A stretch of DNA of 64,000 bases from Streptomyces lucensis JCM 4490 (GCF_014650035.1 NZ_BMUE01000002.1:372001-436000); one strand, 5' to 3'; positions 8,136 to 18,235 are shown, counted from the first letter of the stretch. A program made the numbers and translations. The notes: generated from the letters alone by a model not told the origin.

Positions 8136-9560
8136 TCAGCCGACGGACACCTTGTCGGCCGGGGCCTCCGCCACCGGGGCGGGGCGGTTCGCCGTGATCC
8201 GCTCCTTGATGAAGGCGATCACCAGCACGACCGCCGCCACGCCCAGCGACAGGAGCACGGTCTTGCGGCCGCTGCTCGGGCCCTCGGTGTCGGTGAGCAT
8301 GTAGCCCAGGACGAACACGATCATCGCGGCCGTCACCCACGTCAGGTACGGGTACAGCCACATCTTCACGATGAGCTTCTCCGGGGCCTCCCGCTGGATG
8401 ATCTTGCGCATCCGCAGCTGCGAGAAGCAGATGGCCAGCCACACGAACAGGGCCACGGCGCCGCTGGAGTTGAGCAGGAAGAGGAAGACGCTGTCGGGGA
8501 ACTTGTAGTTGAAGAACACCGCGACGAAGCCGAAGACGACCGAGGACAGGATCGCCGTCATCGGCACACCCCGGGAGGTGGTGCGGGCGAACGCCTTGGG
8601 CGCGTCACCGCGCTGTCCGAGCGAGAACGCCATGCGCGAGGCCGTGTACAGGCCGGAGTTCAGGCAGGACAGCACCGAGGTCAGCACGATGACGTTCATG
8701 ATCTCGCCGGCGTGCGCGATGCCGAGGGAGTTCAGCGCCGCGACGTAGGAGCCGTCCTTCTTGATGGACGGGTCGTTCCACGGCAGCAGCGAGACCACGA
8801 CGAGGATCGAGCCCAGGTAGAAGACGCCGATCCGCCAGATGATGCTGTTGGTGGACTTGGTGACCGCGCGCTGCGGGTCCTCCGACTCTCCGGCCGCCAG
8901 GGTGGCGATCTCGCTGCCCATGAAGGAGAAGACGACCAGCAGCACGCCGGTGAGGATCGCTCCCGGCCCGTGCGGCAGGAAGCCGCCGTGGTTCGTCAGG
9001 TTGCCGAACGTCGCCTTGTCGGTGTGGGCGCCCGGCAGCACGCCGAACACCGCGAGCAGGCCGATGACGATGAACGCGCCGATCGCCACGACCTTGATGC
9101 CGGCGAACCAGAACTCGAACTCGCCGTAGGACCCGACGGAGACCAGGTTGGTCGCGGTCAGGACGACCATCACGATGAGCGCCCAGCCCCATTGGGGTAC
9201 GGCCGGGACCCAGCCCTCGAGGATCTTCGCGCCGGCGGTGGCCTCCACGGCCAGCACGACGACCCAGAAGAACCAGTAGAGCCAGCCGATGGAGAAGCCG
9301 GCCCAGCGCCCGAGCGCGCGGTCGGCGTGGGCGGAGAACGAACCCGACGTCGGGTTCGCGGCCGACATCTCGCCCAGCATTCGCATCACCAGCACGACGA
9401 GCGTGCCGACGAGCGCGTACGACAGGAGGATGCCCGGTCCCGCGGTAGCGATACCGGTACTGGAGCCGACGAAGAGGCCGGCTCCGATGACGCCACCGAT
9501 CGCGATCATCGAGAGGTGGCGGTTCTTCAGTCCTGCTTGAAGGCCCGAACCAGGGGTCAT
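8136..9560 (-). CDS. amino-acid permease, APC superfamily (AAT/GABA permease-like)
   Basis: 474 residues and about 12 membrane helices. The signature GGVIGAGLFVGSSTGIATAGPG and the GEMSAANPTSGSFSAHADRALG segment are typical of the AAT branch (GabP, AnsP, CycA). It imports an amino acid or GABA by proton symport. It is monocistronic or co-transcribed with the BBE oxidase 53 bases or more downstream. Confidence 0.92.
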   Translation of the reverse strand: MTPGSGLQAGLKNRHLSMIAIGGVIGAGLFVGSSTGIATAGPGILLSYALVGTLVVLVMRMLGEMSAANPTSGSFSAHADRALGRWAGFSIGWLYWFFWVVVLAVEATAGAKILEGWVPAVPQWGWALIVMVVLTATNLVSVGSYGEFEFWFAGIKVVAIGAFIVIGLLAVFGVLPGAHTDKATFGNLTNHGGFLPHGPGAILTGVLLVVFSFMGSEIATLAAGESEDPQRAVTKSTNSIIWRIGVFYLGSILVVVSLLPWNDPSIKKDGSYVAALNSLGIAHAGEIMNVIVLTSVLSCLNSGLYTASRMAFSLGQRGDAPKAFARTTSRGVPMTAILSSVVFGFVAVFFNYKFPDSVFLFLLNSSGAVALFVWLAICFSQLRMRKIIQREAPEKLIVKMWLYPYLTWVTAAMIVFVLGYMLTDTEGPSSGRKTVLLSLGVAAVVLVIAFIKERITANRPAPVAEAPADKVSVG

Positions 9561-9799
9561 GGACGGATTTCCTTTACGCCAGGTGGAGCTGCCCGCACGA
9601 GCGGTGTACGAGCCGGTCCAGTGAATCCGAGGTGTACGAATTCGGGAACCTCTGAATCCGTATTGTTACTTGAGGTTTCCTTGAGGATCTATGGCCGGAC
9701 TCACATTTCCGGAATGTGCTCCTCCCCGGCACGGGCACCGGCGCCGCCCCGTCGGCACCCGGGGCTGCTGCCCCGGTACGGGCGTGTCACACTCGTGAC

Positions 9800-10288
9800 A
9801 TGCGCGTGTACCTCGGCTCGGACCATGCGGGCTACGAACTCAAGAACCACCTCGTCGAGTGGCTGAAGGCCGCCGGCCACGAGCCCGTGGACTGCGGGCC
9901 GCACATCTACGACGCCCAGGACGACTACCCGCCCTTCTGCCTGCGTGCCGCGCAGCGGACGGCCGGGGACGCGGACGCCCTCGGCATCGTGATCGGCGGC
10001 TCCGGCAACGGTGAGCAGATCGCCGCGAACAAGGTGAAGGGCGTGCGGGCGGCCCTGGCCTGGAGCGAGGAGACGGCGGCGCTCGGCCGTCAGCACAACG
10101 ACGCCAACGTGGTGGCCGTGGGCGCGCGCATGCACAGCACGGAGGAGGCGACGAAGTTCGTCGAGATCTTCCTAAGCACGCCGTTTACCGGTGACGAGCG
10201 TCACATCCGCCGCATCGACATGCTGTCGGCGTACGAGACGACCGGCGACCTGCCCCCGATCCCGGCCCACCACCCGCAGCAGGACTGA
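9800..10288 (+). CDS. rpiB: ribose-5-phosphate isomerase B
   Basis: 162 residues beginning MRVYLGSDHAGYELKNHL, the hallmark RpiB N-terminus, with GIVIGGSGNGEQIAANKVKG containing the anion-hole glycine loop. The enzyme interconverts ribose-5-phosphate and ribulose-5-phosphate in the pentose phosphate pathway. The length is normal for actinobacteria. A glycosylase gene follows after 44 bases. Confidence 0.95.
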   Translation: MRVYLGSDHAGYELKNHLVEWLKAAGHEPVDCGPHIYDAQDDYPPFCLRAAQRTAGDADALGIVIGGSGNGEQIAANKVKGVRAALAWSEETAALGRQHNDANVVAVGARMHSTEEATKFVEIFLSTPFTGDERHIRRIDMLSAYETTGDLPPIPAHHPQQD

Positions 10289-10332
10289 CTTCCGGGAAGA
10301 CGGGCCCCAGGGGCTGGAAGGAACAGGGAACC

Positions 10333-11142
10333 GTGCCAGAGGGGCACACGATCCACCGGCTGGCGCAGGACTACGCCGCCCGCTTCACCGGCACGGCTCC
10401 CCGCGTCACCAGCCCCCAGGGCAAGTTCTCCGACGCGGCGGACCTGCTCGGCGGCGCCGTGCTCACCGCCACCGAGGCCCACGGCAAGCACCTGTTCCTG
10501 CGCTTCCGGGACGCCGACTGGGTCCACATCCACCTCGGCCTCTTCGGCAAGGTCGGCTTCGGCGCCGCCCCGGCCCCGCCTCCGGCCGACACCGTCCGGC
10601 TGCGGCTGGCGAACGACACCGCCTACGCCGACCTGCGCGGCCCCACCACCTGCGCCCTCATCACGGACGCCGGGAAGCGGGCCGTGCACGACCGCCTCGG
10701 TCCCGACCCGCTGCGCGAGGACGCCGACCCGGGCACGGCCTACCGCAGGATCTCCCGCAGCCGCACGACGATCGCCGCGCTGCTCATGGACCAGAAGGTC
10801 GTCGCCGGCGTCGGCAACGTCTACCGCGCCGAGGTCCTCTTCCGGCACGGTATCGACCCCTACCGCGCGGGCCGGGACATCACCCCGGCCGAGTGGGACG
10901 CCCTGTGGGCCGACCTCGTGGAACTGATGCGTGAAGGGGTCCGCAACAACCGGATCGACACGGTGCGTCCCGCGCACACCCCGGAGGCGATGGGCCGCCC
11001 GCCCCGCGTGGACGACCACGGCGGTGAGGTGTACGTCTACCGCCGGGCCAGCAGGCCCTGCCACCTCTGCGGCGACGCCGTCCGCACCGCCGGCCTCGCC
11101 GCGCGCAACCTCTTCTGGTGCCCCACCTGCCAGCAGCGGTGA
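10333..11142 (+). CDS. Fpg/Nei-family DNA glycosylase (Nei-type)
   Basis: 269 residues from GTG. The N-terminal Pro2-Glu3 nucleophile pair is in MPEGHTIHRLAQDY; the helix-two-turn-helix block contains DQKVVAGVGNVYRAEVL; and a C-terminal zinc finger ends CHLCGDAVRTAGLAARNLFWCPTC in pattern. It excises oxidised pyrimidines or purines and nicks the abasic site. MPEGHTIHR rather than MPELPEVE places it with actinobacterial Nei proteins. Confidence 0.93.
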   Translation: MPEGHTIHRLAQDYAARFTGTAPRVTSPQGKFSDAADLLGGAVLTATEAHGKHLFLRFRDADWVHIHLGLFGKVGFGAAPAPPPADTVRLRLANDTAYADLRGPTTCALITDAGKRAVHDRLGPDPLREDADPGTAYRRISRSRTTIAALLMDQKVVAGVGNVYRAEVLFRHGIDPYRAGRDITPAEWDALWADLVELMREGVRNNRIDTVRPAHTPEAMGRPPRVDDHGGEVYVYRRASRPCHLCGDAVRTAGLAARNLFWCPTCQQR

Positions 11143-11208
11143 ACCGGCGCCGGAAGGCGGCAACGGTGAACCGGCGCCCGAAGGCGCCGGACACGGCCCA
11201 GAAGTGGC

Positions 11209-12450
11209 CTAGAAGCCGTGCGGCAGCCAGGGCGCCACCGGAGAACCGAGGGCCACAGACGCCCGCGTCAGCGCCCCCGGCCGAAGCTCCCGGACCCGGC
11301 CGGCCGCCGCCAGCGACACGAGGCTCACCCCGCCGAGGCACGCAGCGCCCAGCTCCCGGGCGGACAGGGACAGGTCCGGCGTGTCCGTCGTACGTTCGCA
11401 GGACGCCCCCTCGGCGTCCCCGGTCAGCCGCCAACGCCCCGCGTTCCAGGTGCAGAAGGAGTCCTCGACGTCGAACACGACGTCGACCGGCGTCAGGTAC
11501 GTGCGCGCCGACAGCCCCGCGCCCACGTCCACCAGACGGACGTACCCGGCGTCGCGCAGCCGCGGCAGGCAGCGCCGGATGTCGGAGACCTGGTGCTGCC
11601 AGGCCTCGTCGACCGGCCGGCCCCGCACCGTCAGCTTCGTCATCAGGTCGATGCCGAACAGCAGCCGCCACAGCGCCGCCTCGGTCGCCGGATCCAGCGC
11701 GGCCAGTTCCTCCAGGGTCACCGTGCCGTCGTGCCCGCTCGGCCCCCAGCCCATCCTGGTGCGGAAGCGGGCGTACCCCGTGACGGAGCCCTCCCGCTCG
11801 GCGACCACGCACTGCAGGGCCGACGCCCCGTCCCGTCCGCTCTCGGGGTCGAGCAGGCCCGCCCGCTCCCAGCCGGGCTGCCGGGCCAGCATGCCGGGAC
11901 GGCGGGGCACCAGCGCCGCGTACACCGCCTCGCACTCCTTCAGGACGTCGGCGGGCGGCGCGTACCGCACCCGCACCTCGTCGGCGCCCTCGGGCAGGGA
12001 CAGGGCGACCCTGCCGGTGTCGATCTCGGCGCTGAGCTGGAAGGTCGCCGCGCCGAACCCGAACCGGCCGTAGATCGCGGGCTCGGAGGCGAACAGCGCC
12101 GCCAGCGGCTCGCCCTTGGTGTGCGCGTCGTCCAGCAGCCGCCGCATCATCGACGTCAGCACCCCGCGCCGCCGGTGCGTCGCGGCCACGCTGACCATCG
12201 TCACACCGGCGGTGGGCACCTCGCCGCCGCCCGGCACGGTCATCCGGAAGCTGAACGCGCCGGACGTGCCGACGATCGCGTCCCCGTCCCACACGGCCAG
12301 GGCGCGGTCGAACTCGGTGAGGGATCTGTCCAGTCCGCGCTCCTCGGGGGAGGCGGGGCCGCCGCCGAACGCACGGATCAGGTGGTCCCACCACCGGTCG
12401 AAGTCGTCCGGGTGCAGCGTCCTCGGCTCGATCCCGTGCTCAGTCCCCAT
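11209..12450 (-). CDS. Eis-like GNAT N-acetyltransferase
   Basis: 413 residues. An N-terminal GNAT domain carries the acetyl-CoA loop VAATHRRRGVLTSMMRRLLDDA, a second GNAT-like half follows and a C-terminal SCP2-like region ends in APWLPHGF. This architecture is that of Eis proteins, which acetylate amines including aminoglycosides in mycobacteria; the native substrate in Streptomyces is not known. It is convergent with the glycosylase gene. Confidence 0.88.
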   Translation of the reverse strand: MGTEHGIEPRTLHPDDFDRWWDHLIRAFGGGPASPEERGLDRSLTEFDRALAVWDGDAIVGTSGAFSFRMTVPGGGEVPTAGVTMVSVAATHRRRGVLTSMMRRLLDDAHTKGEPLAALFASEPAIYGRFGFGAATFQLSAEIDTGRVALSLPEGADEVRVRYAPPADVLKECEAVYAALVPRRPGMLARQPGWERAGLLDPESGRDGASALQCVVAEREGSVTGYARFRTRMGWGPSGHDGTVTLEELAALDPATEAALWRLLFGIDLMTKLTVRGRPVDEAWQHQVSDIRRCLPRLRDAGYVRLVDVGAGLSARTYLTPVDVVFDVEDSFCTWNAGRWRLTGDAEGASCERTTDTPDLSLSARELGAACLGGVSLVSLAAAGRVRELRPGALTRASVALGSPVAPWLPHGF

Positions 12451-12624
12451 GAGCCATGCCTATCAGGGCATTGCGGGGCGAGCCAGTGAATTTCTCCCGG
12501 GTGGCGGCGAGATGGCCCCCGGTGCCGTTCACTGTGAGGACGAAGCAAGCGGCAGGCCTCGGGCGAGGGACAAGTGGGACCTCCCGTGCCAAGGGGCCGG
12601 TCCGATGGATAGGGTCCCGAACTG

Positions 12625-13794
12625 ATGGCAGCAGGAGAGCGGCGCGCGAAGGCCGAGACGTTCACGGCCCGGTGCAGGATGCAGTGGCACCGGGTCCGCG
12701 TCGGCCTGCGCAGAAGCGCCGTGGACTACTTCCGCGGGGACGGTTCGGACTGGATCGCGCTCATCGGCCTGCTGCTCACCATCCCCGTCCTCGCGGCCCT
12801 GACACTCGGCAACTCGGTGTGGTTCTCGCCGGCCGCGCTGGTCCTGCCGATCGTCGCGGGCGGTCTGCTGCTGCGCCCGGCGAGCCTGCTCGGCCTGTAC
12901 GCGACGGCGGCCACCGCGCTGATCGTCGAGTCGGTGCGGCTCGGCCCGTACACCGAGGGGCCCTCGCGGGTCACGCCGGGCGTGGTCCTGGTCGTCGCGG
13001 CGTCCGGCCTCTTCGGGCTGCTGACCGCGCAGTTCCGCAGCCGGGTCGGTGTGCCCTGGCGGCGCGGCGGCACCATGCTGTTCGACCTGCGCGAGCGCAT
13101 CCGGGTGCAGAGCGCGCTGCCGAAGCTGCCGCAGGGCTGGCACCACGAGATGGCGCTGCGCCCGGCCGGCGGGCAGTCCTTCTCCGGGGACTTCGTCGTC
13201 GCGGCCCGCACCAACGGCGGCCGCACCCTGGAGGTCGTGCTCACGGACGTGTCCGGCAAGGGCATGGACGCCGGCTCGCGCGCCCTGCTGCTGTCGGGCG
13301 CCTTCGGCGGCCTCCTCGGCTCCCTCCCGCCGCACGCCTTCCTCCCGGCCGCCAACGGCTACCTGCTCCGCCAGAACTGGGACGAGGGCTTCGCCACCTC
13401 CATCCACCTGGTCCTCGACCTCGACTCCGGGGACTACGAGCTGTACTCCGCTGGCCATCCGCCGGGACTCCAGCTGAGCGCGGGCAGCGGGCGCTGGGAG
13501 GAGAAGGCGGCCGAGGGGCCGCTGCTCGGCGTGTACGACGGCGCCCAGTTCGACTCCACGAAGGGCTCGCTGCGGCCCGGTGACGTACTGATGCTGTTCA
13601 CGGACGGGCTGGTGGAGACCTCCGACCGGGACATCGTGGAGGGCATCGACCGCCTCACCGGCGAGGCGGACCGCTATGTCGCGGGCGGCTTCCACGGTGC
13701 CGCCTGGCACCTCATCGAGGCGGTCGCCAAGGACGTCAACGACGACCGCGCCCTCCTGCTCATCTGCCGTGACGCCTCGGCGGCCGTCCGCTGA
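12625..13794 (+). CDS. membrane-anchored PP2C/SpoIIE-family serine phosphatase
   Basis: 389 residues. Two to four hydrophobic segments (about residues 45-135) precede a SpoIIE-type phosphatase domain (about 165-385). Metal-binding motifs are visible: SGDFVVA, LTDVSGKGMDAGSRA, LFTDGLVE and the terminal DDRALLL. Such enzymes dephosphorylate STAS anti-anti-sigma factors in partner-switching pathways. No STAS gene is adjacent. It is followed after 29 bases by an HD-domain gene. Confidence 0.9.
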   Translation: MAAGERRAKAETFTARCRMQWHRVRVGLRRSAVDYFRGDGSDWIALIGLLLTIPVLAALTLGNSVWFSPAALVLPIVAGGLLLRPASLLGLYATAATALIVESVRLGPYTEGPSRVTPGVVLVVAASGLFGLLTAQFRSRVGVPWRRGGTMLFDLRERIRVQSALPKLPQGWHHEMALRPAGGQSFSGDFVVAARTNGGRTLEVVLTDVSGKGMDAGSRALLLSGAFGGLLGSLPPHAFLPAANGYLLRQNWDEGFATSIHLVLDLDSGDYELYSAGHPPGLQLSAGSGRWEEKAAEGPLLGVYDGAQFDSTKGSLRPGDVLMLFTDGLVETSDRDIVEGIDRLTGEADRYVAGGFHGAAWHLIEAVAKDVNDDRALLLICRDASAAVR

Positions 13795-13823
13795 GCGGCC
13801 CGGCGGCGGGGGAGACTGAAGGG

Positions 13824-14294
13824 GTGACCGAGACACCCCTCACCCTGGCCGAGGTCGAGGCGCTCGCCCGCGCGGCGCACGACGGGCAGACCGACAAGGC
13901 GGGACGGCCGTACGCCGAGCACCTCGCGGCCGTCGCCGAGGGCGTCCGCGCCCGTGGCGGCGACCCGGAGCAGATCGCGGCGGCCTGGCTGCACGACGCC
14001 GTCGAGGACGATGCGCTCACCCGGCAGTGGCTGGCGGCGGCGGCCCTGACCGAGCGCACCAGGGCCATCGTGGACGCCCTCACCAAACGGCCGGGGGAGG
14101 CGCCTGAGGAGTACGCCCGCCGGATCCTCGCCACGCCGGGCGCACGGCTGGTCAAGGAGTCCGACCTCGCCCACAACAGCGATCCGCGGCGGCTCGCCGT
14201 CCTGCCCGAGGCCACGAGGGCCCGGCTGACCGGGAAGTACGCGCACATGCGCGCACTGCTCGGCCTGGCGCGGGAGAGTCCGGGCCAGGGGTGA
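13824..14294 (+). CDS. HD-domain (RelA/SpoT-like) phosphohydrolase
   Basis: 156 residues from GTG. The segments AAHDGQTDKAGRPYAEHLAAVAE and AAWLHDAVEDD hold the HD metal site, and LVKESDLAHNSD resembles the downstream Asp-Asn motif of the SpoT-type hydrolase domain. It lacks a synthetase domain. This is a short stand-alone HD protein of the MESH-like type; the actual substrate is unproven. Confidence 0.85.
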   Translation: MTETPLTLAEVEALARAAHDGQTDKAGRPYAEHLAAVAEGVRARGGDPEQIAAAWLHDAVEDDALTRQWLAAAALTERTRAIVDALTKRPGEAPEEYARRILATPGARLVKESDLAHNSDPRRLAVLPEATRARLTGKYAHMRALLGLARESPGQG

Positions 14295-14303
14295 CCCGGT
14301 GCG

Positions 14304-15491
14304 TCAGGCGCCGACCTTCTCGCGTTCGCGCTCCTTCTGCTGCCGCCCACGGGCCAGCTCGACCGCGTCCTGCCTGAACGCCCACTCAAGCTTCGGTTCC
14401 ATCGCGAAGCGGAAGAGGCGCTGCACCGGCGGGGTGCACAGCAGCGTGACGACGGCGGCCGCGACGGCGGTCACGGCGATCTCGCCGGCCGGGCGGTGCA
14501 TCCAGGAGTGCTCGAACCAGCCCTGGTAGTCGCCGTACTTCTTCAGGAAGCCGTGCAGCAGGTAGCCGTACAGGGTGCCCGAGCCCAGGACGGTGAACCA
14601 CATCCTCCGCCGCGGCACCCAGGCGAAGAAGCAGGCCGTCAGCACCAGCGAGCAGCCCATCAGGGCCAGCGTCATCATCGGCCCGGACCACCAGGGGCCG
14701 CCCAGCTCCTGAGCGGCGTCGCGGTGGTAGAACCAGGCGGCGTTCATGCGCGGCGCCGCCCACCAGCCGACCACGAACGCCGCCGCCAGCACCGGCACCG
14801 AGGCGATCCGCACCGAGCGGCGGCGCACCAGGTGGAAGTGCTCGGGCTTCATGCTCAGGCCCAGCACGAAGTACGGCAGGAACTGCAGGACGCGCTGCAC
14901 GTCGAAGTCGTTGCCGAGTTCCGGGGTGACGGTCGCGAGCATGGCGATGCCGAGGGCGAGCGGCAGCGGCCAGCGCACGAGCTTCCAGATCGGAGTGGTC
15001 AGCCGCCAGACGAACAGGGCCACCAGGAACCAGGTCAGGTACCAGGGATCGAGCAGGGTGACGCCGTCGTCGGAGCCGGTGACGAGGTTCCGGAAGACCG
15101 AGTACGCGGTCTCGAACAGGACGTACGGCACCGCGACACCGGTGATCAGCCGCTTCAGCCGGTCCGGGCGCATGTCGAAGCTGCGCGAGAAGAAGCCGGA
15201 GATGATGATGAACGCCGGCATGTGGAAGGTGTACACGATGGTGTACAGGGTCTCCACGGTCCGGCTGTCGCCCTTGAGCGGCTCCCAGGCGTGCCCCATC
15301 GCGACGAACGCGATGGCCAGGTACTTGGCGTTGTCGAAGAACGCGTCACGCTGTTTGCCGGGTCTGTCCGCCTTCGTCTGCCGCTCCTGCGTACTCATGG
15401 GAGTACGCGGACGGGGCACTCCGTCCGCCGGCGGCTGTGCCGGGGGGAGTGGCCTGCGGTTCTGGCCGGGGAGCGGGGCGGCGTCAAACAT
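14304..15491 (-). CDS. membrane acyltransferase family 3 protein (OpgC-like)
   Basis: 395 residues and about ten membrane helices. The opening FFDNAKYLAIAFVAMGHAWEP and FHMPAFIIISGFFSRSF are the catalytic-region signatures of acyltransferase-3/Fucose4NAc-type proteins that O-acylate envelope sugars. The start MFDAAPLPGQ is chosen because TAGGGT lies 7 bases before it, fitting a leaderless promoter; the alternative MSTQERQ start is 32 residues further in. The C-terminus is charged (RQQKEREREK). Confidence 0.85.
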   Translation of the reverse strand: MFDAAPLPGQNRRPLPPAQPPADGVPRPRTPMSTQERQTKADRPGKQRDAFFDNAKYLAIAFVAMGHAWEPLKGDSRTVETLYTIVYTFHMPAFIIISGFFSRSFDMRPDRLKRLITGVAVPYVLFETAYSVFRNLVTGSDDGVTLLDPWYLTWFLVALFVWRLTTPIWKLVRWPLPLALGIAMLATVTPELGNDFDVQRVLQFLPYFVLGLSMKPEHFHLVRRRSVRIASVPVLAAAFVVGWWAAPRMNAAWFYHRDAAQELGGPWWSGPMMTLALMGCSLVLTACFFAWVPRRRMWFTVLGSGTLYGYLLHGFLKKYGDYQGWFEHSWMHRPAGEIAVTAVAAAVVTLLCTPPVQRLFRFAMEPKLEWAFRQDAVELARGRQQKEREREKVGA

Positions 15492-15928
15492 CTCTGGCAC
15501 CCTAGCGTCGTCTGTGGCATTCCGTAAAACCCCCTCGGCCATTCCTGGTTATCGCCTTCGGATACCCCCTGATTCGCAGAACTTGCCACCCCTGTTCACG
15601 TGATCGTGCGCACATCCGCGACGCCAACTCACCCCCGATGTACCGATTCATCCCGACTAAATGGGGCATACGGCCTCTCTGTGCCATCAATTCCAATTAC
15701 CTGCCCGCGGGATGTGTGGAGAACGAAACGAACTCGCGGAATTCTCAGGGCGGTCACACGGCGGAGCGCTTCGAATTACCGCGGAGTACCTTGCCCGCCC
15801 CGGCTTGGCCGCCGACGTTGTGTCACGTTCCGCATGGGGAGGCCGGGTTGGTGGCACGATGGTTCTGGCGGAGGTGCGCGGGCGCACCTCCGGGCCGGGA
15901 GAGCGGACCGACCGAGGGTGTGATCAGT
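15492..15928. other. intergenic stretch between acyltransferase and membrane microprotein genes
   Basis: 437 bases between divergent genes. It contains the probable leaderless promoter of the acyltransferase (TAGGGT at its left end). The middle is less GC-rich than its surroundings and holds only short frames with poor codon bias. I see no RNA gene or repeat in it. Confidence 0.4.
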
Positions 15929-16123
15929 GTGGCCATTTCACTGTCCGTGGTGCTGCTGTTGGCGATCATCCTGGTGGTGCTGATCCGAGGGGGGAACATC
16001 AAGGCCGGCCCGGCGATCGTCGCGATCCTCTTCGGCTTCTTCCTGGCCTCGACCGGCATGGCGCCGTCCATCAACCGGTTCCTGAACTCGATAGCGGAGT
16101 CCATCAACTCGATCAGGTTCTGA
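15929..16123 (+). CDS. 64-residue membrane microprotein of unknown function
   Basis: From GTG 15929 with GAGGG eight bases upstream; GTG 15920 would add three residues. The protein starts VAISLSVVLLLAIILVVLIRGG, a single strong transmembrane helix, followed by a second hydrophobic stretch GPAIVAILFGFFLASTG and a polar tail SINRFLNSIAESINSIRF, which is an amphipathic helix with regular Ile/Phe spacing. I recall near-identical small proteins in other Streptomyces but no function. The repeated SIN units in the tail are notable. Confidence 0.65.
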   Translation: MAISLSVVLLLAIILVVLIRGGNIKAGPAIVAILFGFFLASTGMAPSINRFLNSIAESINSIRF

Positions 16124-16285
16124 CCGGCGGGGACCGCCGGCGCCTCCCGCGGACCCGGGCGCGACCCGGCCCGGCCCCGCTGTCACCCGTACGGGTGCGG
16201 CGCGCAGTGCCACCCGGACCGCCCCCGGAAAACGATCAGGGCCAGGCGGAGGAATGATCCTCTGACCTGGCCCTGAGCCGTACAG

Positions 16286-16356
16286 AGCGGGCGACGGGAA
16301 TCGAACCCGCGTAGCTAGTTTGGAAGACTAGGGCTCTACCATTGAGCTACGCCCGC
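16286..16356 (-). tRNA. tRNA-Gly(TCC)
   Basis: 71 bases forming a complete cloverleaf on the minus strand. The acceptor stem GCGGGCG pairs with CGCCCGC, the anticodon arm CTAGT-CTTCCAA-ACTAG gives anticodon TCC, and the T-arm is GCGGG-TTCGATT-CCCGT. The 3' CCA is not encoded. It is divergent from tRNA-Pro 177 bases away. Confidence 0.96.
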
Positions 16357-16533
16357 GACAGTGTGTCGCCGGTCGGTGACCGCGGCACTGCAGAGCATCG
16401 TAGCGGGTCGCCCGCCGCCGAGGCCAACGTGCCGGTCCGGCGGCGGGCGGCGACGCTGCGCGACCGCCCCGGCCCCTCCCGTAATGCGGCCGACGCGACC
16501 GGCCGGGGCATGTACCCTACGTGTCGCACCAGA

Positions 16534-16607
16534 CGGGGTGTGGCGCAGCTTGGTAGCGCGTCCGCTTTGGGAGCGGAAGGCCGTGGGTTCAAATCCCGCC
16601 ACCCCGA
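16534..16607 (+). tRNA. tRNA-Pro(TGG)
   Basis: 74 bases. The acceptor stem CGGGGTG pairs with CACCCCG, the anticodon loop TTTGGGA sits in a TCCGC/GCGGA stem and gives TGG, and the T-arm holds GTTCAAAT. The next three bases (16608-16610) are CCA, so the 3' end is genomically encoded. It lies 178 bases before the trigger factor gene. Confidence 0.97.
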
Positions 16608-16788
16608 CCACCGGCTCACGACGTCGTGATGATCGCCTTTGGGGCGCTGACCGGCTGCGGCTAGTATGCAGACTGCGCGCCCGTGTGTCCCGGCCCACTC
16701 GGCCTACGAACTCCTCCGGGCGGCGAAATCCGCCGGACCAGTCTGGCTCCGGCAGAAACCAAGAAGTCAGCCACAAGGAGACCGAACC

Positions 16789-18174
16789 GTGAAGAGCGCC
16801 GTGGAGACCCTGAACCCGACCCGGGTTCGGCTCACTGTCGAGGTGCCCTTCGAGGAGCTCAAGGACAGCCTCGACGCGGCGTACAAGAAGATCAACCAGC
16901 AGGTCACGGTGAAGGGCTTCCGCAAGGGCAAGATCCCGGCTCGCGTGATCGACCAGCGGTTCGGCCGCGGTGCGGTGCTGGAGGAGGCCGTCAACGACGC
17001 GCTGCCCAAGTTCTACACCGAGGCGGTCAACGAGGCCGAGCTGAACCCGCTCGGCCAGCCCGAGGTCGACATCACCGAGCTGAAGGACGGCGAGACGCTG
17101 AACTTCACCGCCGAGGTCGACATCCGCCCGGCCCTCGAGATCCCGGACTACTCCGGCATCGAGGTCGAGGTCGACGCCGTCGAGGTCACCGACGAGGACG
17201 TCGAGAAGTCGGTCGAGCAGCTGCGCGAGCGCTTCGCCTCCACCTCCCCGGTCGAGCGCGCCGCCGAGGACGGCGACGTCGTCACCATCGACCTCGAGGC
17301 CAAGGTCGACGGCGAGGTCCTGGAGGACGGTGTCGCGAGCGGCGTGTCCTACACCATCGGCTCCGGCGAGCTGCTGGACGGCATCGACGACGCCGTCAAG
17401 GGCCTGTCCGCCGACGAGGAGGCCACCTTCACCTCCGAGCTGAAGGGCGGCTCCGCCGCGGGCCGGGAGGCCGAGGTCACCGTCAAGGTCACCCAGGTCG
17501 CCGCCCGCGAACTGCCCGAGCTGGACGACGAGTTCGCGCAGCTCGCCTCCGAGTTCGACACCCTGGACGAGCTGAAGGCCGACAGCCGCAAGCGCCTGGC
17601 CAACATGAAGCAGTTCGACCAGGCCACCCAGGCCCAGGAGCGCGTCCTGGAGAAGCTGCTGGAGCTGGTCGAGGTCCCGGTCCCCGAGAAGCTGCTCGAG
17701 GACGAGATCAACACCCGCAAGCACAACCTGGAGCACCACCAGCTCGGCCAGATGGGCCTCACCCTCGACAAGTACCTGGAGATCCAGGGCAAGACCGCCG
17801 AGGAGTTCGACACCGAGACCCGCGAGGCCGCGGTCAAGGGCATCAAGACCCAGTTCGTCCTGGACGAGCTGGTCAAGAAGGAGAACCTCAACGTCAACCA
17901 GGAGGAGCTCACCGAGCACCTCATGCGGCGTGCGGCCTCCTCCGGCATGTCCCCCGACCAGTTCGCCCAGGCCGTCGTCGAGGGCGGCCAGGTTCCGCTC
18001 CTGGTCGGCGAGGTCGCCCGCGGCAAGGCCCTGGCCGTCGTCGTCGAGGCCGCCACGGTGAAGGACACCAACGGCGAGGTCGTCGACCTGGACGACGAGG
18101 ACGAGGAGACGCAGGAGGCGTCGGCCGAGGCCGAGGCCACCGAGACCGCCTCCGAGGAGAAGACCGAGGGCTGA
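16789..18174 (+). CDS. tig: trigger factor, ribosome-associated chaperone and prolyl isomerase
   Basis: 461 residues from GTG, preceded by AAGGAG. The ribosome-docking motif GFRKGKIP is at about residue 42; the FKBP-type domain follows (about 155-245) and the C-terminal helical arms end in an acidic tail rich in E and D. It folds nascent chains at the ribosome exit. As in other Streptomyces it lies just upstream of the clpP operon. Confidence 0.97.
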   Translation: MKSAVETLNPTRVRLTVEVPFEELKDSLDAAYKKINQQVTVKGFRKGKIPARVIDQRFGRGAVLEEAVNDALPKFYTEAVNEAELNPLGQPEVDITELKDGETLNFTAEVDIRPALEIPDYSGIEVEVDAVEVTDEDVEKSVEQLRERFASTSPVERAAEDGDVVTIDLEAKVDGEVLEDGVASGVSYTIGSGELLDGIDDAVKGLSADEEATFTSELKGGSAAGREAEVTVKVTQVAARELPELDDEFAQLASEFDTLDELKADSRKRLANMKQFDQATQAQERVLEKLLELVEVPVPEKLLEDEINTRKHNLEHHQLGQMGLTLDKYLEIQGKTAEEFDTETREAAVKGIKTQFVLDELVKKENLNVNQEELTEHLMRRAASSGMSPDQFAQAVVEGGQVPLLVGEVARGKALAVVVEAATVKDTNGEVVDLDDEDEETQEASAEAEATETASEEKTEG

Positions 18175-18205
18175 ACCGCCCCACGGCGCCTCTGACGCAC
18201 GTACG

Positions 18206-18235
18206 ACGGGCCCCGGGGATCTCCCCGGGGCCCGT
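18206..18235. terminator. hairpin terminator after tig
   Basis: A perfect 14-base inverted repeat (ACGGGCCCCGGGGA and its complement around TC) starts 31 bases after the tig stop. It is GC-only with a single TT afterwards, as is usual in Streptomyces. Confidence 0.75.
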
